Positions 8,762-17,762 of a DNA stretch of 64,000 nt are shown here, piece after piece. The stretch is from Chitinophaga flava (GTDB taxonomy: Bacteria > Bacteroidota > Bacteroidia > Chitinophagales > Chitinophagaceae). The position numbers were made by a program, and so were the translations under genes. The first letter of the stretch is position 1, and every line of letters starts with the position of its first letter. The stretch lies in the NCBI RefSeq assembly GCF_003308995.1, contig NZ_QFFJ01000002.1, forward strand, positions 2,356,001 through 2,420,000, written 5' to 3'. Under the pieces are notes generated by a model. That model searched no databases. It saw only the letters and a program-made list of their open reading frames with translations, and was not told the DNA's origin.

Positions 8762-9715
8762 ATGAAGAGTAATGACAATATAGTATTCCTCTTTTCAGGC
8801 CAGGGAAGCCAGTACAGAGGTATGGGAGAAAAACTGTTCAGGCAGGATGCTGTTTTCAGAAATAGTTTGGAACAGAGTGATGTAATAGTACGGAAACAGT
8901 TAAACCGCTCATTGATTGATGAACTGTATTATGTAGATCAGTATCAGTTTGATGACTTACTGATTACTCATCCGGCTATTGTAGCGGTAGAAATAGCCAT
9001 GTACAAGGTGTTACAGGGAAAAGGAATAAATCCGGATTATGTAGCGGGTAGCAGTCTTGGTGAATTTGCGGCAGGAGTGGTGAGTGGGGTATGGGAACCT
9101 GAGAGTGCCATCGAAGCAGCTATAGAACAAGCTAAGTCAATTGTAAGGAATGATGTTCCCGGCGGTATGCTGGCAGTCATACATGAAAAGAAAAGCCTGG
9201 AGCCTCTTTATCTTAAACATCAGCTTTTCCTGGCTGCTGATAACTTTGAGGGACATTTTACGCTCACCGGTCTATCGCAGCACCTGGACGCATTTCAGAC
9301 TGAATTGGATAAGCGGGACATACAGTTTTTACGGCTTCCTGTCAATTACCCTTTTCATTCCCCGCAAATTGAATGTAGTGAGCATAACTTTACGTATTAC
9401 ACCGCCAGTACACTATCTCTGGCCCATCCTGATACAGGATTTGTTTCCGGAGTACATAACAAAGAGCTAAGTCAGTTACCCGAAAACTATTTCTGGGAAG
9501 CCATCAGCTGTTATATGAATTTCCCGGCAATGGTGAAGTATCTTGAAAATAAAGGCGTCTGCCGCTATATTGACGTTGGCCCTTCTGGTACAGGAGCTAC
9601 TTTTGTTAAGTATAATTTAAGCCCCTCATCCACTTCTCAGACTTTTCAGATTATGACCCCTTATAAAAGAGAGCTGGAACAGCTGGAAATACTACAAAAA
9701 AGTTTGGGGCTATGA
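8762..9715 (+). CDS. AT-like acyl hydrolase (PedC/PksC type) without the malonate Arg
   Basis: A 317-residue FabD-fold protein. It keeps the FSGQGSQ start, nucleophile S98 in GSSLGEF and H199 in YPFHS. The position 25 residues after the nucleophile, Arg in malonyl transferases and in the AT at 2056 (R110), is Q123 in IEQAKSI. Loss of this Arg removes the grip on malonate and fits the proofreading acyl hydrolases that clear stalled acyl units from trans-AT synthases. It is the last gene of the operon; the next gene converges on it 35 bases later. Confidence 0.85.
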   Translation: MKSNDNIVFLFSGQGSQYRGMGEKLFRQDAVFRNSLEQSDVIVRKQLNRSLIDELYYVDQYQFDDLLITHPAIVAVEIAMYKVLQGKGINPDYVAGSSLGEFAAGVVSGVWEPESAIEAAIEQAKSIVRNDVPGGMLAVIHEKKSLEPLYLKHQLFLAADNFEGHFTLTGLSQHLDAFQTELDKRDIQFLRLPVNYPFHSPQIECSEHNFTYYTASTLSLAHPDTGFVSGVHNKELSQLPENYFWEAISCYMNFPAMVKYLENKGVCRYIDVGPSGTGATFVKYNLSPSSTSQTFQIMTPYKRELEQLEILQKSLGL

Positions 9716-9750
9716 GAGGCCACAAAAAATGGGTTTTGTCGTTTAGTCTA

Positions 9751-10578
9751 TTACGTTCGATCTGTTCTGTCTGTAGCCGGAACAATATCAATGGAGCCTA
9801 AGAATTTTTTGACGATAGCGGCAAAGCGTTCCGGCTGGTCCATGTGGACACTGTGACCAGCTTCCATGATTTGTTCAATCTGAAGTCTGGAATTAACACG
9901 TTGCAGCTCTTCAGCAACAGCAGCAGAAACCACGCCTCTATCACCAAATACGAGGAGGCCTGGAATATCGATGTTAATCACTAACTGCCTGTAATCGGGA
10001 TTGGGTGGCGTGAGAACGTCAAAAGCAGCCATGCTGGTTTGAAGCCGGGCCCGGGCGAATAGCTCAATCGTCTCCGGTGACCGCTTAGTATGCCTGGTGC
10101 GCGCTTCAGCTATTATTTGCTCCAATGACATATTAAGAACCTTCCGATGCTGATCAGCCACATCACTATCCCGTACTTCGCGCTGAACTGCGGGATTCAG
10201 GAAGGTCGGATCAGCCAATACCAGACCTGCGAGTAGATTGGGTTTACGGCTTGCCACTACTGCTGCAGTCATCCCTCCCATTGAATGTCCGAGCAGGAGT
10301 GGAGGAGGAAGTCTCAGCGTTTTTATTAAACCGGCGACATCATTTGCATGATCTTCATATCGGTATCCGTGGTCGGGTGTGCTGGAGCTGCCATGCCCTC
10401 TGGCATCCGGCATAATAACATCATATTCCTCCTCCAGTGCATGTGCCAGCCCTGTCCAGCACAAGCCGTTAGTCATCAATCCATGTAACAGGATTAATGG
10501 CGGTTTATCTCCTCCGGTTCTTGTGTAATGTATGCTAATGTTGTTTGTTTCGCAGACTCCTGTTTGCCAGTTGGCCAT
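9751..10578 (-). CDS. alpha/beta-fold hydrolase
   Basis: A 275-residue alpha/beta hydrolase. The oxyanion motif is LLHGLMTNG, the nucleophile elbow GHSMGG, the acid lies near LVFGDRG and the histidine near EAGHSVHMDQPE. No signal peptide is seen, so it is cytoplasmic. The substrate cannot be told from the sequence; the family includes haloalkane dehalogenase-like, esterase and peroxidase members. It converges with the polyketide operon, and 62 bases upstream on the same strand lies the end of the HopJ gene. I see no sign that it belongs to the polyketide pathway. Confidence 0.85.
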   Translation of the reverse strand: MANWQTGVCETNNISIHYTRTGGDKPPLILLHGLMTNGLCWTGLAHALEEEYDVIMPDARGHGSSSTPDHGYRYEDHANDVAGLIKTLRLPPPLLLGHSMGGMTAAVVASRKPNLLAGLVLADPTFLNPAVQREVRDSDVADQHRKVLNMSLEQIIAEARTRHTKRSPETIELFARARLQTSMAAFDVLTPPNPDYRQLVINIDIPGLLVFGDRGVVSAAVAEELQRVNSRLQIEQIMEAGHSVHMDQPERFAAIVKKFLGSIDIVPATDRTDRT

Positions 10579-10640
10579 TGGTTATTTTTTTGCGTGTAAA
10601 ATATATGAACGGGCGGTGGTGATCCCGTTCATACATTCAT

Positions 10641-10982
10641 TTATTTCTGCACCAGTGCCTGGCCTTCGAATACCACACCTGACCATCCATGAGCCATAAA
10701 TTGCCTGATGTTTTGATGGTCGTCCCCATTGGGATTATTTAATACTGACTGATAGTGTTCTGCAAATAAGTAAAGTGTATCTTCTTTGGAAAGATTATTT
10801 AATTGGGCAAAAGCAAAAACTTTAGCACTACCCTGGTTTTGTGTAGCCTCATTATAAGCATCTCCATTTTTGAAGGCTGTTGGTTGGTGCTGATACTGAC
10901 TTTCTATAAATTCAATCACTTCTTTAAACAGGATTGAATTGTCTTTTAATTTTCCAATCAATGTAGTTAATTGCCCGTTCAT
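10641..10982 (-). CDS. HopJ type III effector-family protein
   Basis: A 113-residue soluble protein matching the HopJ family: PTAFKNGDAYN near the middle, SAKVFAFAQLNNLS, then DHQNIRQFMAHGW and a FEG segment at the end. The family was named from a Pseudomonas effector, but short homologues are widespread in bacteria that lack type III secretion, so the name should not be read as a virulence call. Function is unknown. No secretion gene lies nearby. Confidence 0.85.
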   Translation of the reverse strand: MNGQLTTLIGKLKDNSILFKEVIEFIESQYQHQPTAFKNGDAYNEATQNQGSAKVFAFAQLNNLSKEDTLYLFAEHYQSVLNNPNGDDHQNIRQFMAHGWSGVVFEGQALVQK

Positions 10983-11150
10983 GCGGAATAATATTTTTAA
11001 GATTAAGGTGACGTTTTGACGTGAGTATTGATTTTAAGCTCACCACATCCCGTTTTACCGCTCAAAAATAAAAATTTTAGAATATCTTTTCCATATAACA
11101 AAAACAGCATCCATCGGGAGATGAATGCTGAATGTATCGTGTAGTCAATG

Positions 11151-14100
11151 TTATTCTTCAGTATCGGGTGTTTCTTCCAGCTGGTCCTTATCGGAGCCTC
11201 TCCGCAATTTTACTTTTGGATTACTCTGTGTTCCGGTAACGTTGAAGGGTATACCCAGAATACCGAATGGAGGCAGGCCTACGCGGCCTTTCAGGTTTAG
11301 TCTGCCATCAATGCTCACCTGTCCTTCGAAGCGGGGGCGGAAGCCAGCTACGCGCAGCTTGGTCCGCTCTATGGTAATAATATTATTGCTGATGCTGGAT
11401 TTAATGTCCACTTTGGAAACATCCGGATCTTTTATTTCTGATTTGCCTGTGGACTGACTTACAGCATTCATCAGTTTGAAGCCTTTTAGTTTAATTTTCT
11501 TAACAGACAATACACCACCACCTTTGAGTGAAGGGTAGATTGGATTCATATTGCCGTCGAGTTTACCACCGAGGTGATAGTCAATACCTACTATGCCGCT
11601 GGCGCTGGCAGCCGAACTGGCCATATCCCGGAAAATTTTAATTTCATTATAGGCGCGCCGGATATCAAATTCCTTTGCCGTGATGTGATAGTCGAAGGAG
11701 GCCCGTTGTGGGTGTATACAGGCATAGGTGGCATCCATTTCTACGGGGGCTCCGATAATATTGAACCCGGTTTTGTTGAGCGCTACTTTGCCGCTGTCCA
11801 GCACCAGCTGTCCATGGAAACTATCAATGTTCATGCCTTTGAAGCGGATTCTGTCTGCTGCTGCATTGAGTGTCAGTGCCAGGTTAGAAGGCAGGATAAT
11901 CACACCGGAAGGGGCAGTTGTTTTAGTAGCAGTAGTAGTCGCTGTTGTACTGGAATTGGTCATCAGTTCATCAGCGAATATGTCATTGCTTTTAAAATCG
12001 AAGGTGCCATGCAGCGTTTGGTTTTTTCCGGTGAGATAACCAATCACGTTGGTTAAAAAGCCATTCATGGTGAGCTTCGATTTTCCATAGGTGGCGATAA
12101 AGGTATCAAACCACATTTTATCCTGATCGAACCGGAATATACCGTTGCTGATATAAAAGGGCAGGGGAAACAGCTCCGAATTGAGCACAATATCCCTGAC
12201 GGTCATAGTGCCCCGGTTATTTAGTTTATTATAGCGTCCGGCAACAGCATCGGCCTGGCTTCCGCTGAGCGCCAGGTTGGTTTTGATGAAGCCTTTCAGG
12301 TCATATCCCTGTATCGCAAATACTTTATAGATGGCACCCAGATCAATGGTACCGTTAGACGTAATATTATACCGGAGGTTATCGAAATTACTCAGGTCTG
12401 CTTTCAGCAGAAATGGTTTTCCTTCGAATTCAAAAGCGATGGGCTTCACATCTACCTTCAGGGAGCTGAGTGTGCCGGTGGTGTTGGTAATGCTGGCATC
12501 TACATTGATTTTCTGAATGGGTTTAGGATAATATTTTGTTTGCAGAGTACCATCACTCATGGTCAGTTTGGCCGTAGTTACCGGGAACAATCTTTTGGCC
12601 GGTACATAGCTGCCTTTGGTATTAATATCCACATGCAATGCGCCGGTAACATCAAGACTATCCATGGGATAGAATTGTTTGACATCGCTCAGTTGCAGGA
12701 CAGAGGCCAGTTGTGCGTCTATAACAGGTGCCTGGGCATTGCTGAAGCGGAAGTAGCCTTTGATGTAGTTGCTTAACAGGTTGGCGTTGATATTACCGAT
12801 ATTAAAGTGCGTATGTGCCAGATTGTTATCCGGGCAATTAGCTGCTACCTCGAAGCTGATATTTTTCAGCGCTTCCGGGAGAGATGCCAGTTTGAAGTAA
12901 CCATCGCGGAAGTTGGCCTTGAGATCGAAGGAAGGAATACTACTGATAACTGTGTCCGGATGGTGTTTGGGGCCGTGGTTTACAATGCTGGTGGCATATG
13001 GACCGTCAGCCAGCAGATGTGCCTGCAGTTGACCTTTGAGGTCGAAAGACTGCCAGCCCATCGCTTTGCTCCATTTTTCGAGGTCCAGGTCTGTATTTAA
13101 TTTGAGGTGGATATCAGGTGTTTTAAGTCCTTTTACCCGTATCACAGAGCTGAAATAATCTTTATCGATATTAAAGAAGATGGAGTCTACATTAAGATAT
13201 AAACTATCGGTATTCAGCTGGGCTAGCCTGGACTGAAAATTTAAAAACAGATTTTTAATGGGTGCCGGTGCTTTGGGATTGCTGATAACACCGTTGCGCA
13301 CCTGCATATTAAAGGTCAGGTTGGGCATGGTGTTGGTTTCAGCAATATATTCACCTATCAAGCTGGCATTTACATCCGCAGTACCATCTACATTGGTATG
13401 TTGCATCCAGGTAAGATATTCAGGAGGCAGGGCTCCGAAAATGGCGTGCAGACTTGATTCCATAGAGCTGAGCCGGAAGTCCATTTTGTAGCCATTCTTC
13501 ATGAAGGCGAAAGCGCCTTTTAATCTTACCGGCAGTTCATTTATTTTCAGATCATTTCTTTCAAAAATAAAATCCAGGGAGTTGGTGTTGATTTTTGTGA
13601 TGAGTTCCCCGTTTAGTTTTTTAGATAGGATATACGAAGTATTGTTATACATGAAATCCAGGGAGCCGATATTGATCTTAGAGTAAAGATCGAAGACGGC
13701 TTTGCTGAGATCTCCTTTACCTATATAGTTTACGTCCTTTGCCTGCACATACATAGGGAGTGACTGATCATCGTAGATGAGGTGACAATGATCAATCTGT
13801 ATCCTTTCTATCTTCATGGAGGCGCTGCCGCTATCGGGTTTACTGGCGGTGCTGGCCGGGGCCGCTTTATAGATATTATAATTCGGATGTCCCGAGGAAT
13901 CAACCATGATATGGATTTTCCCTTTGGTCAGATATATCTCATCGATGGTGATGGCATTGGAAAATACGCTTTTCAGGTTTACACCCAGGGCCACTTCATT
14001 GCCGGCCACGAGGGTGTCCTGTGCGAAAGGGGCGCCGCCTTTCAGGCTAACATCGTATAGGGTTAGCGTTAGGGCAGGAAAGTGGTTAAAGAAAGATAAC

Positions 14101-14282
14101 CGGGCTTTGGAAAAATTGAGTTCACCTGTGATACTGTTGTTGGCCCAGGTCTTGATCTTGCTGGATATGGCATCGGGGAAAAGGATGGGAAGCAAAAACA
14201 GCAACGCAAGAATTGCGGCCAGAGATATTGATGTAATTTTTAATATTTTTAATGCAACTTTTCTAATGAAGGCATTACGCAT
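11151..14282 (-). CDS. AsmA-like membrane-anchored protein
   Basis: A 1043-residue protein with one N-terminal membrane segment (about residues 13-33) followed by a very long beta-rich region. The sequence just after the membrane segment (WANNSITGELNFSKARLSFF) and the many repeated segments of the form LKGxFxxxDG are typical of AsmA/TamB-like proteins. These are periplasmic beta-groove proteins now thought to move lipids between the membranes. The C-terminus is acidic. It is divergent from the GreA-like gene with about 195 bases between them. Confidence 0.85.
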   Translation of the reverse strand: MRNAFIRKVALKILKITSISLAAILALLFLLPILFPDAISSKIKTWANNSITGELNFSKARLSFFNHFPALTLTLYDVSLKGGAPFAQDTLVAGNEVALGVNLKSVFSNAITIDEIYLTKGKIHIMVDSSGHPNYNIYKAAPASTASKPDSGSASMKIERIQIDHCHLIYDDQSLPMYVQAKDVNYIGKGDLSKAVFDLYSKINIGSLDFMYNNTSYILSKKLNGELITKINTNSLDFIFERNDLKINELPVRLKGAFAFMKNGYKMDFRLSSMESSLHAIFGALPPEYLTWMQHTNVDGTADVNASLIGEYIAETNTMPNLTFNMQVRNGVISNPKAPAPIKNLFLNFQSRLAQLNTDSLYLNVDSIFFNIDKDYFSSVIRVKGLKTPDIHLKLNTDLDLEKWSKAMGWQSFDLKGQLQAHLLADGPYATSIVNHGPKHHPDTVISSIPSFDLKANFRDGYFKLASLPEALKNISFEVAANCPDNNLAHTHFNIGNINANLLSNYIKGYFRFSNAQAPVIDAQLASVLQLSDVKQFYPMDSLDVTGALHVDINTKGSYVPAKRLFPVTTAKLTMSDGTLQTKYYPKPIQKINVDASITNTTGTLSSLKVDVKPIAFEFEGKPFLLKADLSNFDNLRYNITSNGTIDLGAIYKVFAIQGYDLKGFIKTNLALSGSQADAVAGRYNKLNNRGTMTVRDIVLNSELFPLPFYISNGIFRFDQDKMWFDTFIATYGKSKLTMNGFLTNVIGYLTGKNQTLHGTFDFKSNDIFADELMTNSSTTATTTATKTTAPSGVIILPSNLALTLNAAADRIRFKGMNIDSFHGQLVLDSGKVALNKTGFNIIGAPVEMDATYACIHPQRASFDYHITAKEFDIRRAYNEIKIFRDMASSAASASGIVGIDYHLGGKLDGNMNPIYPSLKGGGVLSVKKIKLKGFKLMNAVSQSTGKSEIKDPDVSKVDIKSSISNNIITIERTKLRVAGFRPRFEGQVSIDGRLNLKGRVGLPPFGILGIPFNVTGTQSNPKVKLRRGSDKDQLEETPDTEE

Positions 14283-14477
14283 AGCAATCCGGGTATATAT
14301 TAAATGGGTGCCAACATATGCTCTGTTAACGGGGAGGCATATACTGGCAATTCTATGATGGTTACGGGGGCGAAGGTAGTTATTTTTTGGCTGTAGACTT
14401 CCCGGAGGCTCTTTTTAGGAAAGAAAACGTATATGCAAAACTTTTACTTAATTTAATCCTGATCCAATCAGTAATTT

Positions 14478-14945
14478 ATGACAAGTGAAGCAATGATCGC
14501 CTTTAAAGCTAATTTAAAACAGGCCGGATTGCAATTAATAGCAGAACGTATTACAATGGCCAAATCAGCCATGGATAATGCACAGGAAGCCGCCAATAGC
14601 GAAGGAAAGAGTTCTGCAGGCGATAAATATGAAACCGGAAGGGCCATGGGGCATCTTGAAAAAGACATGTATGCCCGGCAACTGGCTGAAAATATGAAGG
14701 AACTGTCCAGGTTACAGGAAGTAAAAACAGACGTCATCTACACCACCATCCAAACAGGTGCCTTTGTACGATGTGAGGAACAGTCCTTTTTTATTGCCGC
14801 AGGATTAGGGAAACAACTCATAGATGATCGGTCCATATTTTTTCTGTCTCCCTATACACCGCTTGCAAAATTGTTGCTACACAAAAAAGCCGGAGATAGT
14901 TTTCTCTTCAATAAAATGAGTATTGTTATCCTGGAAGTATATTAA
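14478..14945 (+). CDS. GreA/GreB-like elongation factor-related protein
   Basis: A 155-residue protein. Residues 1-75 form a likely coiled coil of helices with the SSAGDKYETGRAM segment, and the second half is a small FKBP-like beta domain. This layout is that of GreA/GreB-related proteins of Bacteroidota, often misnamed 3-oxoacyl-ACP synthase in databases. It is shorter at the N-terminus than true GreA, so cleavage-factor activity is uncertain; it may act at the RNA polymerase secondary channel. Start set at the first ATG after a purine-poor leader. Confidence 0.7.
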   Translation: MTSEAMIAFKANLKQAGLQLIAERITMAKSAMDNAQEAANSEGKSSAGDKYETGRAMGHLEKDMYARQLAENMKELSRLQEVKTDVIYTTIQTGAFVRCEEQSFFIAAGLGKQLIDDRSIFFLSPYTPLAKLLLHKKAGDSFLFNKMSIVILEVY

Positions 14946-15067
14946 TTATAGTTAATAATCAGATAACCTTTTTCGTCTATTACAAACTGAGATACTCCGC
15001 CACTTACCTTTATCAGTTTATACATCATCATAAATCGCCTGTTTTCAATCTTATATTTTGCAGACAT
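14942..15067 (-). CDS. 41-residue hypothetical small protein
   Basis: A short ORF on the minus strand starting MSAKYKIENRRF and ending VIDEKGYLIINYN. Its stop overlaps the end of the GreA-like gene by four bases, tail to tail. The composition (alternating basic and hydrophobic residues, then a Gly turn and beta-like tail) looks like a folded mini-domain, but I do not recognise it. It lies downstream of the terminator of the flavohemoglobin gene, so it would need its own promoter. Confidence 0.3.
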   Translation of the reverse strand: MSAKYKIENRRFMMMYKLIKVSGGVSQFVIDEKGYLIINYN

Positions 15068-15097
15068 GATGGGTGTATAACGTGAACGTATAAATCA

Positions 15098-15120
15098 AAA
15101 GGGGGCAAAAGCCCCCTTCC
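15098..15120 (-). terminator. rho-independent terminator of the flavohemoglobin gene
   Basis: A six-base-pair G/C stem (15101-15106 with 15111-15116, loop of four) lies 10 bases after the hmp stop. On the minus strand it is followed by TTTTGATTTA. Confidence 0.8.
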
Positions 15121-15129
15121 GGTATTTAT

Positions 15130-16329
15130 CTAGTTGTTTAACTGCAGAGACGCTGGCCCGAATTCTTCAAAATGAATCGAGGCTGTATCTACACCATTTT
15201 CTACCAGAAAACCGTAATGTTTGGCGATGAACGGCGCAGGTCCGCAGATGTAGTAATCGGCGTCTGCCTGTAATACGGCTGCTTTAATTTTGGAGAGATC
15301 CACCCAGCCGGTGTATTGTGCCTGTATTTCAGGCTGATCATAAAAAATATGATGGTTAAGATTGGAATAGGAGTCAGCGAGTTGTGTGAGGCGGTCTTTG
15401 AAGGCATGTACTGCTTCGTTGCGGCATCCATGTACCCAGGTGATGGCCGTATCTGTCTGTTTGGCGGTAAGCTCTTCGAGCATGGCCATCAGAGGTGTCT
15501 GGCCTACGCCGCCGCTGATAAATACTTTAGGACGGGATGTATTTTCATGGAGTGTAAAGGTGCCGGCAGGTGCTGATAATTCCACTACGTCTCCTTCCTG
15601 GATATGATCGTGGAGGCGGTTGGAGATCAGTCCGTCGGGATGACTGGCGCCTGCTTCCCTTTTTACTGAAATACGATAATATTTACCGTTGGGAGCACAG
15701 GAGATGCTGTACTGGCGGGGTTGCAACAGGTTCAGTTCAGGCAGGAACAGGCGCAGACTGATATACTGACCTGGCAGAAAATCCGCTACATCGCCACCAT
15801 CAGCTGGATACAGGTAGAAGGAAGTGATTTCCGACGACTCTTTTATTTTCTGTTTTACAATAAAAGGTTTCCAGCCGGTCCATCCTGCATTTTTGCTTAC
15901 TTGTTTTGTATAAAGATGTTGTTCGTGGCCAGTCATGATGGCTGCCAGCTGCTGATAGGCTACAGCCCATGCTTCCAGCAGTTCCGGTGTAGCGGCATCT
16001 CCCAGTACTTCGGAGATGGAGGCCAGCAGGTGTTTTCCAACAATTGCATAGTGTTCCGGGCGGATATCGAGGCTGGTATGTTTATGTCCGATGCTGTCTA
16101 CTACCGGCATCAGTACAGCCGGATTATCAATGTGCTCTGCATAGGCCAGTACTGCCATTGCCAGGGCTGTCTGTTGTTTTCCATTCTGCTGGTTTCCCAT
16201 GTTGAATACATGTTTCAGCTCCGGGTTATGGGTAAACATGCGGTTATAAAAATGGGTTGTCAGCAATACACCATGCTCTCTGAGCACTGGCACTGTAGCT
16301 GTTACGAGCTGTTTTTGTTCCGTTGTCAT
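15130..16329 (-). CDS. hmp: flavohemoglobin, nitric oxide dioxygenase
   Basis: A 399-residue three-domain protein of the usual length. The globin part (1-140) has the distal FYNRMF tyrosine and the proximal histidine H84 in KHTSL. The FAD domain has RQYSIS and the NAD domain has SGGVGQTPLMAM and YYICGPAPF. It converts nitric oxide and oxygen to nitrate using NAD(P)H. It lies 57 bases behind the Rrf2 regulator on the same strand; the spacer also contains a looser inverted pair (AAAAGAC and GTCCTTT around 16347-16368) that may be a second operator. Confidence 0.96.
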   Translation of the reverse strand: MTTEQKQLVTATVPVLREHGVLLTTHFYNRMFTHNPELKHVFNMGNQQNGKQQTALAMAVLAYAEHIDNPAVLMPVVDSIGHKHTSLDIRPEHYAIVGKHLLASISEVLGDAATPELLEAWAVAYQQLAAIMTGHEQHLYTKQVSKNAGWTGWKPFIVKQKIKESSEITSFYLYPADGGDVADFLPGQYISLRLFLPELNLLQPRQYSISCAPNGKYYRISVKREAGASHPDGLISNRLHDHIQEGDVVELSAPAGTFTLHENTSRPKVFISGGVGQTPLMAMLEELTAKQTDTAITWVHGCRNEAVHAFKDRLTQLADSYSNLNHHIFYDQPEIQAQYTGWVDLSKIKAAVLQADADYYICGPAPFIAKHYGFLVENGVDTASIHFEEFGPASLQLNN

Positions 16330-16386
16330 CTTATATAAACTTTGAATAACAAAAGACTTTTTTGTCCTTTATTTTTATAAAAAAAA

Positions 16387-16824
16387 CTACTTGTTCAGCG
16401 TAAATTTCTCTTTAATCAGCCCCATATTGAATTTCCCGATAGTGGTGTTCTGCAGCATGCGGGTGATCCGGTTTCTGATTTTCTTAAAATCTTCATGCAG
16501 CGGACAGGGATTGCTTTCGGAGCAATAGGAGAGGCCCAGTGCGCATCCGATGAATATTTCATTGCCATCAATAGCTGTCACGATGTCCGCCAGCGGCCGG
16601 TTCAGGGAAGCGGCATCAAAGTAAAAGCCGCCATTAGGCCCTTTGGCAGACTGGATCAGTCCTTCCCGGCTGAGCTTCTGAAGAATTTTGGCAAGAAATG
16701 GTTCCGGAGAATTAATATGTTCAGCAATTTCTTTACTACCTACCTTGTATCCGGCATGAGATCGCTGCGCGATGTAGAAAACCGCGCGCATCGCATACTC
16801 ACATGTTTTGGAAAAGATAGCCAT
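16387..16824 (-). CDS. Rrf2-family Fe-S transcription regulator (NsrR-like)
   Basis: A 145-residue Rrf2 protein with an N-terminal winged helix (SKTCEYAMRAVFYIA, and the SxEPFLAKILQKL recognition region) and three cysteines in the effector region: C94, C101 and C107, spaced C-X6-C-X5-C. These are the usual Fe-S ligands in NsrR/IscR relatives. Being the first gene before hmp, it is most likely the nitric oxide sensor that represses hmp and itself. A perfect inverted repeat overlaps its promoter. An IscR or redox-only role cannot be excluded. Confidence 0.88.
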   Translation of the reverse strand: MAIFSKTCEYAMRAVFYIAQRSHAGYKVGSKEIAEHINSPEPFLAKILQKLSREGLIQSAKGPNGGFYFDAASLNRPLADIVTAIDGNEIFIGCALGLSYCSESNPCPLHEDFKKIRNRITRMLQNTTIGKFNMGLIKEKFTLNK

Positions 16825-16852
16825 ATTGCTGCCTGAATATTTAATTGCAACA

Positions 16853-16882
16853 CAAAGATAAGTCCGGAATAATAAAAGGCAA
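16853..16882 (-). promoter_or_regulatory. promoter of the Rrf2-hmp operon
   Basis: Read on the minus strand, TTG (16882-16880), 19 bases, then TATCTTTG (16860-16853). This matches the Bacteroidota housekeeping consensus exactly, and lies about 29 bases before the Rrf2 start. Confidence 0.75.
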
Positions 16883-16899
16883 AAATATCTTTTATTATT
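16868..16899. promoter_or_regulatory. inverted-repeat operator over the Rrf2 promoter
   Basis: AATAATAAAAG at 16868-16878 is the exact reverse complement of CTTTTATTATT at 16889-16899, with a ten-base spacer. The -33 TTG (16880-16882) sits in the spacer, so a dimer bound here would block the promoter. AT-rich dyads of this size are typical of Rrf2 proteins. Assignment to the adjacent regulator is inference. Confidence 0.65.
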
Positions 16900-16997
16900 T
16901 CGGGAATGATGATGCCAGCGCCAGGATTGACGGATTTTAATATTATTATATTTGATAAAAAACTATGTAAAAGTGAAGTAAAAACATTGCTGATAAC

Positions 16998-17690
16998 CTA
17001 TTTCCAGAAGGGCTTCGTACGCAGGTGATGAAGGGGAGCATTACATTCGTTTTTGAGATAATGGTGAATCGTAATACACGTGGCAGGATGCCCTACAGTA
17101 TACACCATAGTATTTTCAAAACCTGCAGGAAAAATTCTCTTTACTTTTTCCAGTATCGCTTTTTCAGAGACAGGGTTTATAATATGATACTCAAAAGGAA
17201 AACTGTGGTCTATATCAGGGAAAATGTCTTCATTACTTTCTGTATAAACAAAGCTCCTGATGTTTTTGCTGATGGCCAGTCCCCGGTTTATTTCGTACAG
17301 GTGAGATAAGGATGTTATATCACCAATCAACACATAATTATCAGCACTGTTATCCACCAGCAGCTTGCCTCTTGGCTGTTCAAAATATACAATGTCGCCA
17401 GGCTGCACAGACTTAATCCAGTCAGCGCCCTTTCCATTTGAAAAAGTACAAATAGCAAAATCTGCAATCTGGTGAACAGGTTCATAATTCCAGAAGGAAT
17501 ATTTTCTGTCTTCGCAGTCAATATCGTAATGTGGATTCCCCAGGAAGAATTGAGCGGTAAAACCAGGCACATACTGCATTTGAGAAAAATCCTGGCTTTG
17601 TACTTTTATATGAAAAGTGTGTCTGGCGATCTTTTCTTTCATCAAAACGATACCACTCTGAATGATACTTGCTTCTTTTCTATGTCCCAT
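16998..17690 (-). CDS. siderophore-interacting protein-like FAD flavoreductase
   Basis: About 230 residues. The FAD-binding stretch has RKYSFWNYEP, the NAD region YTVGHPATCITIHHYLK, and the protein ends in PFWK, as siderophore-interacting proteins (ViuB/SIP family) do. These reduce ferric siderophores or other ferric substrates. I set the start at ATG 17690 rather than the TTG at 17696, which leaves a leader of about 15 bases from the predicted transcription start. An Fnr-like box precedes it with class II spacing, so it is likely controlled by the Crp/Fnr protein next door. Confidence 0.8.
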   Translation of the reverse strand: MGHRKEASIIQSGIVLMKEKIARHTFHIKVQSQDFSQMQYVPGFTAQFFLGNPHYDIDCEDRKYSFWNYEPVHQIADFAICTFSNGKGADWIKSVQPGDIVYFEQPRGKLLVDNSADNYVLIGDITSLSHLYEINRGLAISKNIRSFVYTESNEDIFPDIDHSFPFEYHIINPVSEKAILEKVKRIFPAGFENTMVYTVGHPATCITIHHYLKNECNAPLHHLRTKPFWK

Positions 17691-17709
17691 AATCAATGTT
17701 TTATGGATG

Positions 17710-17754
17710 CAAATTTGGAAATTGTCTCATCCAAAAACTTTGACCTGAGTCAAA
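17710..17754 (-). promoter_or_regulatory. Fnr-box promoter of the flavoreductase gene
   Basis: TTTGACCTGAGTCAAA (17739-17754) is a perfect 6-4-6 palindrome. The -7 element on the minus strand, CAAATTTG, ends at 17710. The palindrome centre is 36.5 bases from that end, which places it near -41.5 of transcription, the class II activator position. Confidence 0.7.
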
Positions 17755-17762
17755 AACGATTT

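Noticed and set aside
11574..12056. Long frames opposite the AsmA-like gene
   Set aside because: They are antisense shadows of a strongly supported coding region and have no family match.
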